Origin: Nitrospirae bacterium GWC2_42_7
GTDB taxonomy: Bacteria; Nitrospirota; Thermodesulfovibrionia; Thermodesulfovibrionales; UBA6898
Direction: 5' to 3'
Assembly: GCA_001803645.1 (NCBI GenBank)
Contig: MHDW01000049.1
Coordinates: 1 to 9,424, forward strand
Length of the DNA stretch: 9,424 bases
Shown: one piece after another, positions 1 through 5,274 of the stretch
How the letters are laid out: each line of letters begins with the position of its first letter
Position numbering within the stretch: the stretch's first letter is position 1
Notes under the pieces: model-generated
The model's input: the letters and a program-made list of their open reading frames with translations, nothing else
Database searches by the model: none
What the model was told of the DNA's origin: nothing
Translations under genes and position numbers: made by a program

Positions 1-184
1 AGTTGTTGTATGATGTAATTGCATTGACAACATCACCCATCCGCTGGTAAAGATCGCCCATTTTAAGAGATAACTGCGGATTATTTTTATCTTTTTGTGA
101 GATCTTCTGGAGGACAGTCATTGCTGATTGCCAGTCCTCTTTTTTCATTGCTTCAAAATAAGCTTCCCAGTTTTCTTTGCTCAT
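1..184 (-). CDS. TPR-repeat protein, N-terminal fragment (cut by the window edge)
   Basis: The minus-strand frame opens at the ATG at 184-182 and stays open to the left edge, giving 61 codons. An AGGGA ribosome site lies just upstream. The protein begins MSKENWEAYFEAMKKEDW. Residues about 37-60 (LSLKMGDLYQRMGDVVNAIT) fit the tetratricopeptide helix-turn-helix pattern, with a small residue, G, Y and then A at the usual spacing. An earlier helical pair (residues 6-28, EAYFEAMKKEDWQSAMTVL) looks like a preceding degenerate repeat. TPR proteins are protein-interaction scaffolds, so no specific function can be named from this piece. There is no signal peptide, so it is probably cytoplasmic. It is divergent from the sulfur-relay operon and has its own promoter (233-261). 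Confidence 0.75.
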   Translation of the reverse strand, partial: MSKENWEAYFEAMKKEDWQSAMTVLQKISQKDKNNPQLSLKMGDLYQRMGDVVNAITSYNN

Positions 185-232
185 AACAAAATCCCTGTGT
201 TTACCTTTATGTTCGTAGTTTAGATTAAGTTA

Positions 233-261
233 ATTAAAATAGAAATCAAAGGTTTTGTCAA
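233..261 (-). promoter_or_regulatory. Sigma-70-type promoter for the TPR gene
   Basis: On the minus strand TTGACA (261-256) is followed by a 17-base spacer and TTTAAT (238-233). This is a perfect -35 and a five-of-six -10 at ideal spacing. It lies about 50 bases upstream of the TPR protein start. It is seen directly in the sequence; activity is inferred. Confidence 0.65.
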
Positions 262-332
262 ATTAAATTGCCGGCCATTTTAAAGAAGACTAGGGCTTTC
301 AATATACGCATAACACATTCTTATAGGCTGTA

Positions 333-362
333 TTGACAAATCAGCATTGTAATTGTTATAAA
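333..362 (+). promoter_or_regulatory. Sigma-70-type promoter for the tusB-tusD-tusC-tusA operon
   Basis: TTGACA (333-338), an 18-base spacer and TATAAA (357-362) lie about 40 bases upstream of the first operon gene. The -35 is perfect and the -10 matches five of six positions. It is oriented away from the minus-strand promoter at 233-261, so the 185-403 gap is a divergent promoter region. I see no clear operator palindrome between the two. Confidence 0.65.
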
Positions 363-403
363 AGTAAACTTTTTTAGAAATAAAACAAACAGGAGGTGTG
401 ACA

Positions 404-700
404 ATGAAACTCGGTGTTATTATGAGTGATTACAGAACAGGCTCTGATGTTATAGACAGATTAACTGCTGAAAAACTCGGCATTATTTTTGTCGGAAACG
501 GAGTCTATCACGCAGCATCCAAGGAAGCAGGCAAGGCCTCTTCTATCCTGGATAAAACTAACAACTTATATGTACTTACTGAGGATCTCGAGAGCAGGGG
601 GCTTACTTCTGCAAATTTGGACAGTCGGGTGAAGGCAATTACATACAGTGATGTAGTTGACCTTATTTTCAACGACTACGAAAAAACAATCTGGTTATAA
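404..700 (+). CDS. tusB: TusB/DsrH-family sulfur-relay subunit
   Basis: This is a 98-residue protein of the size usual for DsrH/TusB (about 95-100). Family landmarks are GNGVYHA near residues 31-37, the YVLTEDLESRGL stretch (56-67), the late ITYSDVVDLIF segment and a C-terminal tryptophan (IWL). DsrH/TusB subunits join DsrE/TusD and DsrF/TusC in a hexamer that passes persulfide sulfur from TusA to DsrC/TusE in the cytoplasm. The protein contains no cysteine. The E. coli TusB sequence as I recall it also has none, whereas Allochromatium DsrH carries Cys20, so this copy cannot be a covalent sulfur carrier. The start is the ATG at 404, seven bases after a perfect AGGAGG (391-396). A GTG at 398 is only one base from that site and is rejected. 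It is first in a four-gene operon, 18 bases before tusD. Confidence 0.75.
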   Translation: MKLGVIMSDYRTGSDVIDRLTAEKLGIIFVGNGVYHAASKEAGKASSILDKTNNLYVLTEDLESRGLTSANLDSRVKAITYSDVVDLIFNDYEKTIWL

Positions 701-718
701 AATTATAAGGAGGCACTT

Positions 719-1081
719 ATGGGTAAGTTAACAATAGGCTGCTTTTCATCTCTGGTCGGCTCATTGTCCCTTGATTTTTCGATCAAGCTGGCTGAAGCAG
801 CAGTAGCAAAAGGTCATACAGTTGATTATTGGATGTCAGGGAATGCAACTATGCTTTCCAAAAAAGGCCAGAAGGCTTTTAAAGATTATTCTCATCTTGC
901 CAAACCTGTGCAGACACTTCTTGCTACAGGGAAATTTAACATAACAGCCTGTGAGGCATGTGCTGCGGCAAGAGGTTATCACAAGGAAGACACAATGGAA
1001 GGCGTCAAGAGCTTCAGCATGGACTGGTACCTTGCCAGCACCTTTGAAGCTGACAGGGTTCTTCATATAGGAGGGGATTAA
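719..1081 (+). CDS. tusD: TusD/DsrE-family sulfurtransferase subunit
   Basis: This 120-residue protein has the DsrE-family fold pattern. An N-terminal beta strand (TIGCFSSLVGS) leads into a helix, followed by the second strand region HTVDYWMSG. The key segment NITACEACAAARGY places a cysteine at residue 78, the position of the persulfide-carrying Cys78 known in TusD and Allochromatium DsrE. A second cysteine follows at residue 81. The end, ADRVLHIGGD, is a typical final strand. The predicted role is to accept sulfur from TusA within the TusBCD/DsrEFH complex and pass it on. The start ATG lies five bases after AAGGAGG (707-713). The gene ends two bases before tusC, and the tusC ribosome site lies inside its last codons, so translation is probably coupled. 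Confidence 0.8.
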   Translation: MGKLTIGCFSSLVGSLSLDFSIKLAEAAVAKGHTVDYWMSGNATMLSKKGQKAFKDYSHLAKPVQTLLATGKFNITACEACAAARGYHKEDTMEGVKSFSMDWYLASTFEADRVLHIGGD

Positions 1082-1082
1082 T

Positions 1083-1496
1083 ATGGCTACAAAGAAACTT
1101 TTATTCGTTGCCCGGTCGCTTCCATATAAGACTGAGGCCTCAAGATTAGCATTGACCCATGCTATCTCCAGCCAGTCAGTTGAAATATATCTGAAGGATG
1201 GAGACCTTGTGGAGGCTACAATTGCTTTCGTCGGAGACGGCGTGATGAATTGTCTTAAGAACCAACAGGCTATGAAGCATTACGGGATAACAAGCATTGA
1301 AGGACACATGAAGAACAGCTTGCTCCTCGATATGAAAGTCATGATATGCAAGGAAGACCTTGCTAAATTCGGCATTAAGGAAGATGCACTTTTAATGGAT
1401 GCCGATGATATTGGCGGAGAGGTAAAAGCACAAATAGTTCCATACAGTGAAATTCAGAAGGAGATGGAATCAGTAGACCATCTTCTTTTCTGTTAA
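1083..1496 (+). CDS. tusC: TusC/DsrF-family sulfur-relay subunit
   Basis: This 137-residue protein matches the DsrF/TusC layout: KLLFVARSLPYKT at the N-terminus (the family's FV.R..PYGT-like strand-turn), then IAFVGDGVMNCL (47-58), the ..MKNSLLLDMKVMICKEDL region and a final strand in VDHLLFC. It is slightly longer than typical members (about 115-125). Cysteines occur at 57, 89 and the C-terminal residue 137. In characterised complexes DsrF/TusC is structural and not the sulfur-bearing subunit. The start ATG at 1083 follows AGGAGGGG inside the end of tusD with one base between the genes. TusC is the best family label. A generic DsrE-like protein is the alternative, since all three subunits share one fold. 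Confidence 0.7.
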   Translation: MATKKLLFVARSLPYKTEASRLALTHAISSQSVEIYLKDGDLVEATIAFVGDGVMNCLKNQQAMKHYGITSIEGHMKNSLLLDMKVMICKEDLAKFGIKEDALLMDADDIGGEVKAQIVPYSEIQKEMESVDHLLFC

Positions 1497-1520
1497 TAAA
1501 AAGAGGAGGATTTAATAAAA

Positions 1521-1766
1521 ATGGCTGATTTAAAATCACAAACACCAACACAGGTATTGGATGTGCTGGGCAGGGTATGCCCTTATCCGCTTGTCCTTTC
1601 CAAAAAAGCAATTGAAAAACTGGCGAGCGGCGGAATACTTAAGATCCTTTGCGATGCACCTGCATCCGCAGAAGACTCTCTCCCGAAGTTTGCTGCCGGC
1701 AAAGGCTATCCTTGTGAAGTTATCAAGACCGGCGACAGCTGGGAAATCTATATGCAAAAACCGTAA
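1521..1766 (+). CDS. tusA: TusA/SirA-family sulfur carrier protein
   Basis: This 81-residue protein carries the signature CPYP motif at residues 20-23 (LDVLGRVCPYPLVLSKKAI), the diagnostic N-terminal motif of TusA/SirA/YedF proteins. The cysteine carries the persulfide. The downstream AGGILKILCDAPASAEDSLPKF-like region and the final strand SWEIYMQK complete the two-layer fold of the family. TusA takes sulfur from a cysteine desulfurase or rhodanese and gives it to TusBCD/DsrEFH, which fits its place as last gene of this operon. AGGAGG (1504-1509) lies 11 bases from the ATG, a little long but usable. A second cysteine in ILCDAP and one in YPCEV are extra to the motif. A strong terminator follows directly. 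Confidence 0.88.
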   Translation: MADLKSQTPTQVLDVLGRVCPYPLVLSKKAIEKLASGGILKILCDAPASAEDSLPKFAAGKGYPCEVIKTGDSWEIYMQKP

Positions 1767-1782
1767 TCTGTAAACTATTTTG

Positions 1783-1821
1783 AAAAAGGAGAGGCTTATT
1801 AATTCAAGCCTCTCCTTTTTT
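1783..1821. terminator. Bidirectional intrinsic terminator after tusA
   Basis: A perfect ten-base stem, GGAGAGGCTT (1788-1797) with AAGCCTCTCC (1806-1815), encloses an eight-base loop. It is flanked by AAAAA (1783-1787) and a run of six T (1816-1821). The T tract serves the plus-strand tus operon that ends 16 bases upstream. On the minus strand the A tract becomes a T tract, so the same hairpin could also stop transcripts arriving from tonB. Confidence 0.88.
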
Positions 1822-1845
1822 ATTTTAAAGACCTGCCTTGATTTT

Positions 1846-1874
1846 GCTCTGCGCTCTTTGCGCCTCAGCGGTAA
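1846..1874. repeat. Dispersed-repeat remnant (GCGCTCTTTGCG type)
   Basis: The segment reads GCTCTGCGCTCTTTGCGC followed by CTCAGCGGTAA. From general knowledge, sequences of the form CTCTGCG..CTTTGCG..CTGCGGT recur as short non-coding repeats in many bacterial genomes. Only one copy is visible here, so the repeat status is inferred from recognition and not from copies in the window. It lies between the terminator and the larger inverted-repeat element. Confidence 0.35.
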
Positions 1875-1875
1875 G

Positions 1876-2117
1876 CTAGTGTAGTGCGGCTTAAATTCCT
1901 TGTCATTGCGAGCGGGGCGAAGCAATCCCGCTTTTCGTAACCGCTTAAAATACCGAGATTGCCACGTCGCTCTGCTCCTCCTAAGAAACTCCCACCTCTT
2001 AGCATATCACCCACCCATTCAGAGGACAAGTTTCTTGTAGAAAGATTCCCCTCCGTTTCAGGGGTTGAAATACTCGCAATGACATAAGTGAAGAAGCGTT
2101 GGTACGCACTACACTAG
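1876..2117. repeat. Nested inverted-repeat element (REP/MITE-like) between the convergent operons
   Basis: No gene is visible here. A 13-base perfect inverted repeat, CTAGTGTAGTGCG (1876-1888) and CGCACTACACTAG (2105-2117), bounds the segment. Inside it lies a 12-base perfect inverted repeat, TGTCATTGCGAG (1901-1912) and CTCGCAATGACA (2073-2084). The inner unit has the familiar look of dispersed repeats with GTCATTGCGAG, GCGAAGCAATC, GATTGCCACGTCGCT and CTCGCAATGAC segments in that order, known from many unrelated bacterial genomes. The right edge stops one base from the tonB stop codon (2119-2121). It has no coding capacity and no transposase, so if mobile it would depend on an enzyme elsewhere. 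Confidence 0.65.
1981..2072. mobile_element. Possible 92-base hairpin-rich insert inside the repeat element
   Basis: The expected right half of the GTCATTGCGAG-type unit would run CGTCGCTCTGCTCCTCGCAA. Here it is split after CTCCTC (1980) and resumes at CTCGCAATGAC (2073), leaving CTC on both sides as a possible three-base duplication. The insert contains AAGAAACT (1983-1990) with AGTTTCTT (2029-2036), nested CCTCT (1995-1999) with AGAGG (2021-2025), and a second hairpin CCCCT (2048-2052) with AGGGG (2060-2064). Subterminal hairpins without long terminal repeats recall non-autonomous IS200/IS605-like elements, but this is speculative. Simple divergence of the repeat is the alternative. Confidence 0.35.
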
Positions 2118-2118
2118 T

Positions 2119-2859
2119 TCACTTCTCCAGAACAAACGTAATGGGGATTTCCAAGTCTCCTTTTATAACAGGGAAGGGGGCGGCCCTGGTAATTGTCTGC
2201 ACAGCCGCTGAATCAAGCACGTTAAAGCCGGAACTTTTTATTATTTTGATATTTACTGGAAGGCCGCTGGAATTGATCGAGAATTCTGTCAGCACAGAGC
2301 CTTCAATACCATTTTTTCTTGCAATTGCAGGATAATTTTTTGCCTTTTCTACAGCAGCTCTGATCTTTGAAAGGACGCCTGAAAAGTTAGTGTCGCCTGC
2401 TTCTTTGTTGTTTAAATCCTTTGAGGATGCGGAAGTCTTTTCCAGAGGATCTGCGTTTGGTACTGAAGTCTTATTGTGTTCCTGAGAAGAAAAATAAGCA
2501 TATTGGATTTGTGTCTTTTCCTTTAACTCCGGAAGAGTTGTGATGGCTTTCTCATCCAGTCCGATATCTTTGGATACAGAAATGTCTTTAGTCTGTGCAG
2601 CGCTCACTGGGGTATTGTTCCTTGCCGGTGTTTCAATCCCCATAGAAAAACTCTTTGGAGGAATCTCCTCTTGCCTTTTCAGGTTTTTGTTGTTCAGGGA
2701 ATGGGCGGTATTGACTGAGGTTTTTTCTTCCAGGAAAAAAACATTTGTTAAATCAGGTGGCAGTTTATGAATAGTGCTTTTGTTCGATACAACAAAGACG
2801 ACTATAAGAATACTCACATGGAGAACAAATGAGAGCAATATTTTCTTTTGTATATTCAT
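2119..2859 (-). CDS. tonB: TonB family energy-transducing protein
   Basis: This 246-residue protein (from the ATG) has one N-terminal membrane segment (about residues 6-24, ILLSFVLHVSILIVVFVV), a polar linker and a C-terminal TonB domain (about 160-246). Its landmarks are YPAIARKNGIEG, SVLTEFSINSSGLP, IIKSSGFNVLDSAAV and the end IPITFVLEK. It would sit in the inner membrane and transmit proton-motive energy to the BtuB-like receptor encoded just upstream. The linker is rich in S, N, K and E and lacks the Pro-Glu/Pro-Lys repeats of classical TonB. No exbB or exbD is in the window, so these must lie elsewhere. The start is uncertain: an in-frame TTG at 2880 would add seven residues but lies inside a hairpin, while the ATG at 2859 has no clear ribosome site. 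Confidence 0.82.
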   Translation of the reverse strand: MNIQKKILLSFVLHVSILIVVFVVSNKSTIHKLPPDLTNVFFLEEKTSVNTAHSLNNKNLKRQEEIPPKSFSMGIETPARNNTPVSAAQTKDISVSKDIGLDEKAITTLPELKEKTQIQYAYFSSQEHNKTSVPNADPLEKTSASSKDLNNKEAGDTNFSGVLSKIRAAVEKAKNYPAIARKNGIEGSVLTEFSINSSGLPVNIKIIKSSGFNVLDSAAVQTITRAAPFPVIKGDLEIPITFVLEK

Positions 2860-2871
2860 AGAATCATATTG

Positions 2872-2897
2872 CAGGGGCAAGGCCTTCCCTGCCCCTG
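2872..2897. repeat. REP-like hairpin between btuB and tonB
   Basis: CAGGGGCA (2872-2879) and TGCCCCTG (2890-2897) form a perfect eight-base stem around the ten-base loop AGGCCTTCCC, which itself has a palindromic AGGCCT centre. There is no T tract on either strand, so it is not a standard terminator. The GC-rich form resembles short dispersed palindromic repeats. On the minus strand it ends 12 bases before the tonB ATG and covers the alternative TTG start. It could lower read-through or stabilise the upstream btuB message. Confidence 0.6.
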
Positions 2898-2955
2898 AAT
2901 TTTAATTTACAACAATTCACTAAAGCTATTGCCAGACAATCAAAACACACATTTC

Positions 2956-4923
2956 TCAAAATTCATAAGATACCCCGGCAAGAAAGTTCCTCTTCGGAGA
3001 AGGGTAGTATGCCTTTTCTACAGGAAACCCTCCTGCAACACCAAACTCAGAATATTCTCTGTCAGTCAGGTTATTGATGTCCAGAAAGGCCTTTAAGGAT
3101 TTCCATTTATAGGCAAACTTGGCGTTCATAATAAAGATATCCTTATGTTTGCCGAAGTCATTCTCAAAATCACTTATAAAAGTCCGTTTCCCGATATATG
3201 AACCATTAAGAGATGCTGTAAAACCTCTCCAGAACGAGGAAGCAATTTCGAGTGAACCCTTGTTCTTTGGCACTCCCGGAAAATCTTTTCCTTTATACTT
3301 TCCGTCTCTTATCTTTGCATCAAGATAAGTATAATTACCTCTTAAAGTCAGCCATTCATATGCCTTTGCGTCAAAGGATACCTCGATCCCGTCTCTCCGC
3401 GTCATTCCGTCAAAGTTTTCATTTGTATATGTAACAGGATTAAAGAATATTTCCCTGTCCGTATCAACTCTGAAAACATTCAGATGCACATATATATCAT
3501 CTGCAAGATAATGCCTTAACCCAATTTCAAAATTATCAGACCTCTGGTTTGTCAAATCAGTATTTACCGTGTTTGTAAAAAAACTGAAGATCTCATCAAA
3601 GAGAGGATACCGGAATCCCCTTGAGTAGCTGAAGTACGCGTAGGACTTCTTGTAAAAAGTGTAGTTTATGCCGGCAGTATAGGCGTCTTCTCTCACATCT
3701 GTAGAGTCATCAGGTGAGCTTGGATGAAAGGTAAATCTTGCCTTATCATGTCTGTACCCTCCGGAGAGGCGAAGGTTGTCCATTATACTGACTTCATCAT
3801 GCAGATAATATCCGAAACTTTCTTTGCTGAGATCAAAGCTGTCGCTCGAAGGGAATCCAAAAAAAAGAGAACTGTTTAGAATATTTTCTTTGATATTCTG
3901 GTAGTCAATTCCTATTGTCATGTTGTTCTTCGCATATTTAAAATCATTCTTCAGAACAATTTGTGGAGAAATGATGAATGTTTTTATCTCGGTGTCACCG
4001 AGAAAATTTCCCCAGTCTCCTGAACTGAACGCCAAAAACGCCCTTTTTCTTAATGAAGCATCCACTTTAAATATATTGTCCCCGAGAAAATATATCTCAG
4101 GATTGAGTTTAAAGTAATAATCTTCTGTTATTGCGAAATCATCAGGATGAAGAGAGTCTGTCCTTTCAGCTCCTGAGTTAAAATCACTTTCTTTCAAAGC
4201 CCCGGGCAATCTCACATCTTCCTTGTGGTATCCGCTGCTGAAATTTATTTTCATAAGATCTTTCAGATAATAGCTTGTGTTCAGGCCGAAATCCCTTGAA
4301 TCTACCTTGCTGTTGTCTCTGTACCCGTCAGAGCTGAGATATTTCCCTGAAAGATGAAATGATAAATCCTTGACACTGCCGCTTACGTACGCATTTGTGT
4401 TGTATGTATCATAACTCCCTGTTGTAAACTCTGCTCCAGTCTTAAAGCCCTTGCCTTCTTTTGTGATTATGTTGATAACACCGCCTGTTGCATTATCACC
4501 GTACATAACGCTTCCGCTTCCGCCGCGAATAATTTCTATGCGTTTTACGCGTTCAAGCGGAATCAGCATCCAGTCAGTTCCGCTCAAATCCGCCTGATTT
4601 AGTCTCATGCCATCCACCAAAATCAATGTATTTGAGGATGCCGTCTCCCCAAAACCGCGGACGTCCACAGTAGTAGATCTGCGGTTTCCCATTATATCAC
4701 TCACATAAATGCCTGCCGTTGTCCTGAGAAGATCAGGGATGCTGCTTGCGGTTGATTGGCTGATATTCTCTTCTGTAATAACCGTTATATTGGCTGGTAT
4801 ATCGGTTATCTTCTTTTCATAACGGGTAGCAGTAACAACAATTTCCTCTACTTTTATCTTTTCTTCTGCCCATACTGATGAAACAAAAATAAAAGGCAGA
4901 AGCAATAACCATAATCTATTCAT
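2956..4923 (-). CDS. btuB: BtuB-like TonB-dependent outer-membrane cobalamin receptor
   Basis: This 655-residue protein is within the usual size of BtuB/TonB-dependent receptors. Residues 1-19 (MNRLWLLLLPFIFVSSVWA) are a signal peptide cut before EE. The TonB box EEIVVTAT (26-33) follows, then the plug domain with ITVITEENI, SSIPDLLRTTAGIYV, VDVRGFGE, LILVDGMRLN, ERVKRIEIIRGGSGS and VMYGDNATGGVINIITK. The rest is a beta-barrel of alternating strands, with a late NLTDREYSEFG motif and a terminal phenylalanine (VSYEF) needed for barrel assembly. It imports corrinoids across the outer membrane. The substrate is assigned from the upstream cobalamin riboswitch and the Cob/Btu neighbours, because the receptor sequence alone would not exclude another ligand. 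The start ATG follows AAGGAGAG (4938-4931) at seven bases. tonB follows in the same direction. Confidence 0.9.
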   Translation of the reverse strand: MNRLWLLLLPFIFVSSVWAEEKIKVEEIVVTATRYEKKITDIPANITVITEENISQSTASSIPDLLRTTAGIYVSDIMGNRRSTTVDVRGFGETASSNTLILVDGMRLNQADLSGTDWMLIPLERVKRIEIIRGGSGSVMYGDNATGGVINIITKEGKGFKTGAEFTTGSYDTYNTNAYVSGSVKDLSFHLSGKYLSSDGYRDNSKVDSRDFGLNTSYYLKDLMKINFSSGYHKEDVRLPGALKESDFNSGAERTDSLHPDDFAITEDYYFKLNPEIYFLGDNIFKVDASLRKRAFLAFSSGDWGNFLGDTEIKTFIISPQIVLKNDFKYAKNNMTIGIDYQNIKENILNSSLFFGFPSSDSFDLSKESFGYYLHDEVSIMDNLRLSGGYRHDKARFTFHPSSPDDSTDVREDAYTAGINYTFYKKSYAYFSYSRGFRYPLFDEIFSFFTNTVNTDLTNQRSDNFEIGLRHYLADDIYVHLNVFRVDTDREIFFNPVTYTNENFDGMTRRDGIEVSFDAKAYEWLTLRGNYTYLDAKIRDGKYKGKDFPGVPKNKGSLEIASSFWRGFTASLNGSYIGKRTFISDFENDFGKHKDIFIMNAKFAYKWKSLKAFLDINNLTDREYSEFGVAGGFPVEKAYYPSPKRNFLAGVSYEF

Positions 4924-4989
4924 AGAATATCTCTCCTTAATTCATTTCTTATTTGTACTTCTAGTTTTTATTACTTTTAGCTTTTCACT

Positions 4990-5010
4990 TCATGTTGTAT
5001 CACGTCTCAT
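4990..5010 (-). CDS. Possible six-codon leader ORF (MRRDTT) after the riboswitch
   Basis: On the minus strand a perfect AGGAGG (5021-5016) is followed after five bases by ATG (5010-5008), then AGA CGT GAT ACA ACA and TGA (4992-4990). This ribosome site is stronger than that of btuB itself. It lies just past the riboswitch aptamer, immediately after a small hairpin (CTTC/GAAG, 5022-5033), and 66 bases before btuB. It may be a translated leader linked to riboswitch control, a remnant of a gene once placed there, or a chance arrangement. No function is claimed. Confidence 0.35.
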   Translation of the reverse strand: MRRDTT

Positions 5011-5039
5011 AAAAACCTCCTCTTCCCTCGAAGGGTATC

Positions 5040-5262
5040 AGTTCCAAGGTGCTCAGGGTCTCCTGACTCAGGGCGTCCTACTTGCTTACCTTCCCTAGCT
5101 TTTAAAGCCAAGTGGCATCAAAAGCAGGTATAGGTAAAGGTAAAGAAAATTACTTTGCCTCTGCCTTAACCTTAACCTGTCTTTTTCAGTTTTCGTTCCC
5201 TTCACAGTTGCGGGGCAGTTCCCGGTTCTCACGGGATTCCCCTAAAACACCTTTGTTTACTG
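5040..5262 (-). promoter_or_regulatory. Cobalamin (adenosylcobalamin-class) riboswitch upstream of btuB
   Basis: Read on the minus strand, the segment contains in order the hallmarks of the B12 riboswitch. CAAAGGTG (5255-5248) is followed by GGGAATCCCGTGAGAACCGG, then the core CTGCCCCGCAACTGT (5218-5204). Next come a long variable stem (5179-5125), the B12 box region GATGCCACTTGGC (5119-5107), GGGAAGGTAAGCAAGTAGGA and GAGTCAGGAGACC (about 5069-5057). The 3' CACCTTGG (5051-5044) pairs with CAAAGGTG apart from one mismatch and closes the aptamer. It lies between cobC and btuB. No hairpin with a T run follows, so control is more likely at translation than by termination. Binding of cobalamin would be expected to lower expression of btuB and tonB. 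The start is 13 bases past the cobC stop, and its promoter must lie within or upstream of cobC. I see no convincing one. Confidence 0.93.
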
Positions 5263-5274
5263 CCAAAGGCAGAC

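Noticed and set aside
398..403. GTG start two codons before the tusB ATG
   Set aside because: It is only one base from the AGGAGG site, whereas the ATG at 404 is at the ideal seven bases.
836..1066. 76-codon minus-strand open frame
   Set aside because: It is antisense to tusD, which has a strong ribosome site and the conserved cysteine motif.
1536..1925. 129-codon minus-strand open frame across tusA and the terminator
   Set aside because: It is antisense to tusA, runs through the terminator hairpin and the repeat, and has no recognisable domain or ribosome site.
1876..2117. CRISPR array or tRNA gene in the gene-free gap
   Set aside because: The repeats are inverted and nested, not regularly spaced direct repeats, and no cloverleaf with a T-loop consensus is present.
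2872..2897. Intrinsic terminator between btuB and tonB
   Set aside because: The stem is strong but no T run follows on either strand. It is listed as a REP-like hairpin instead.
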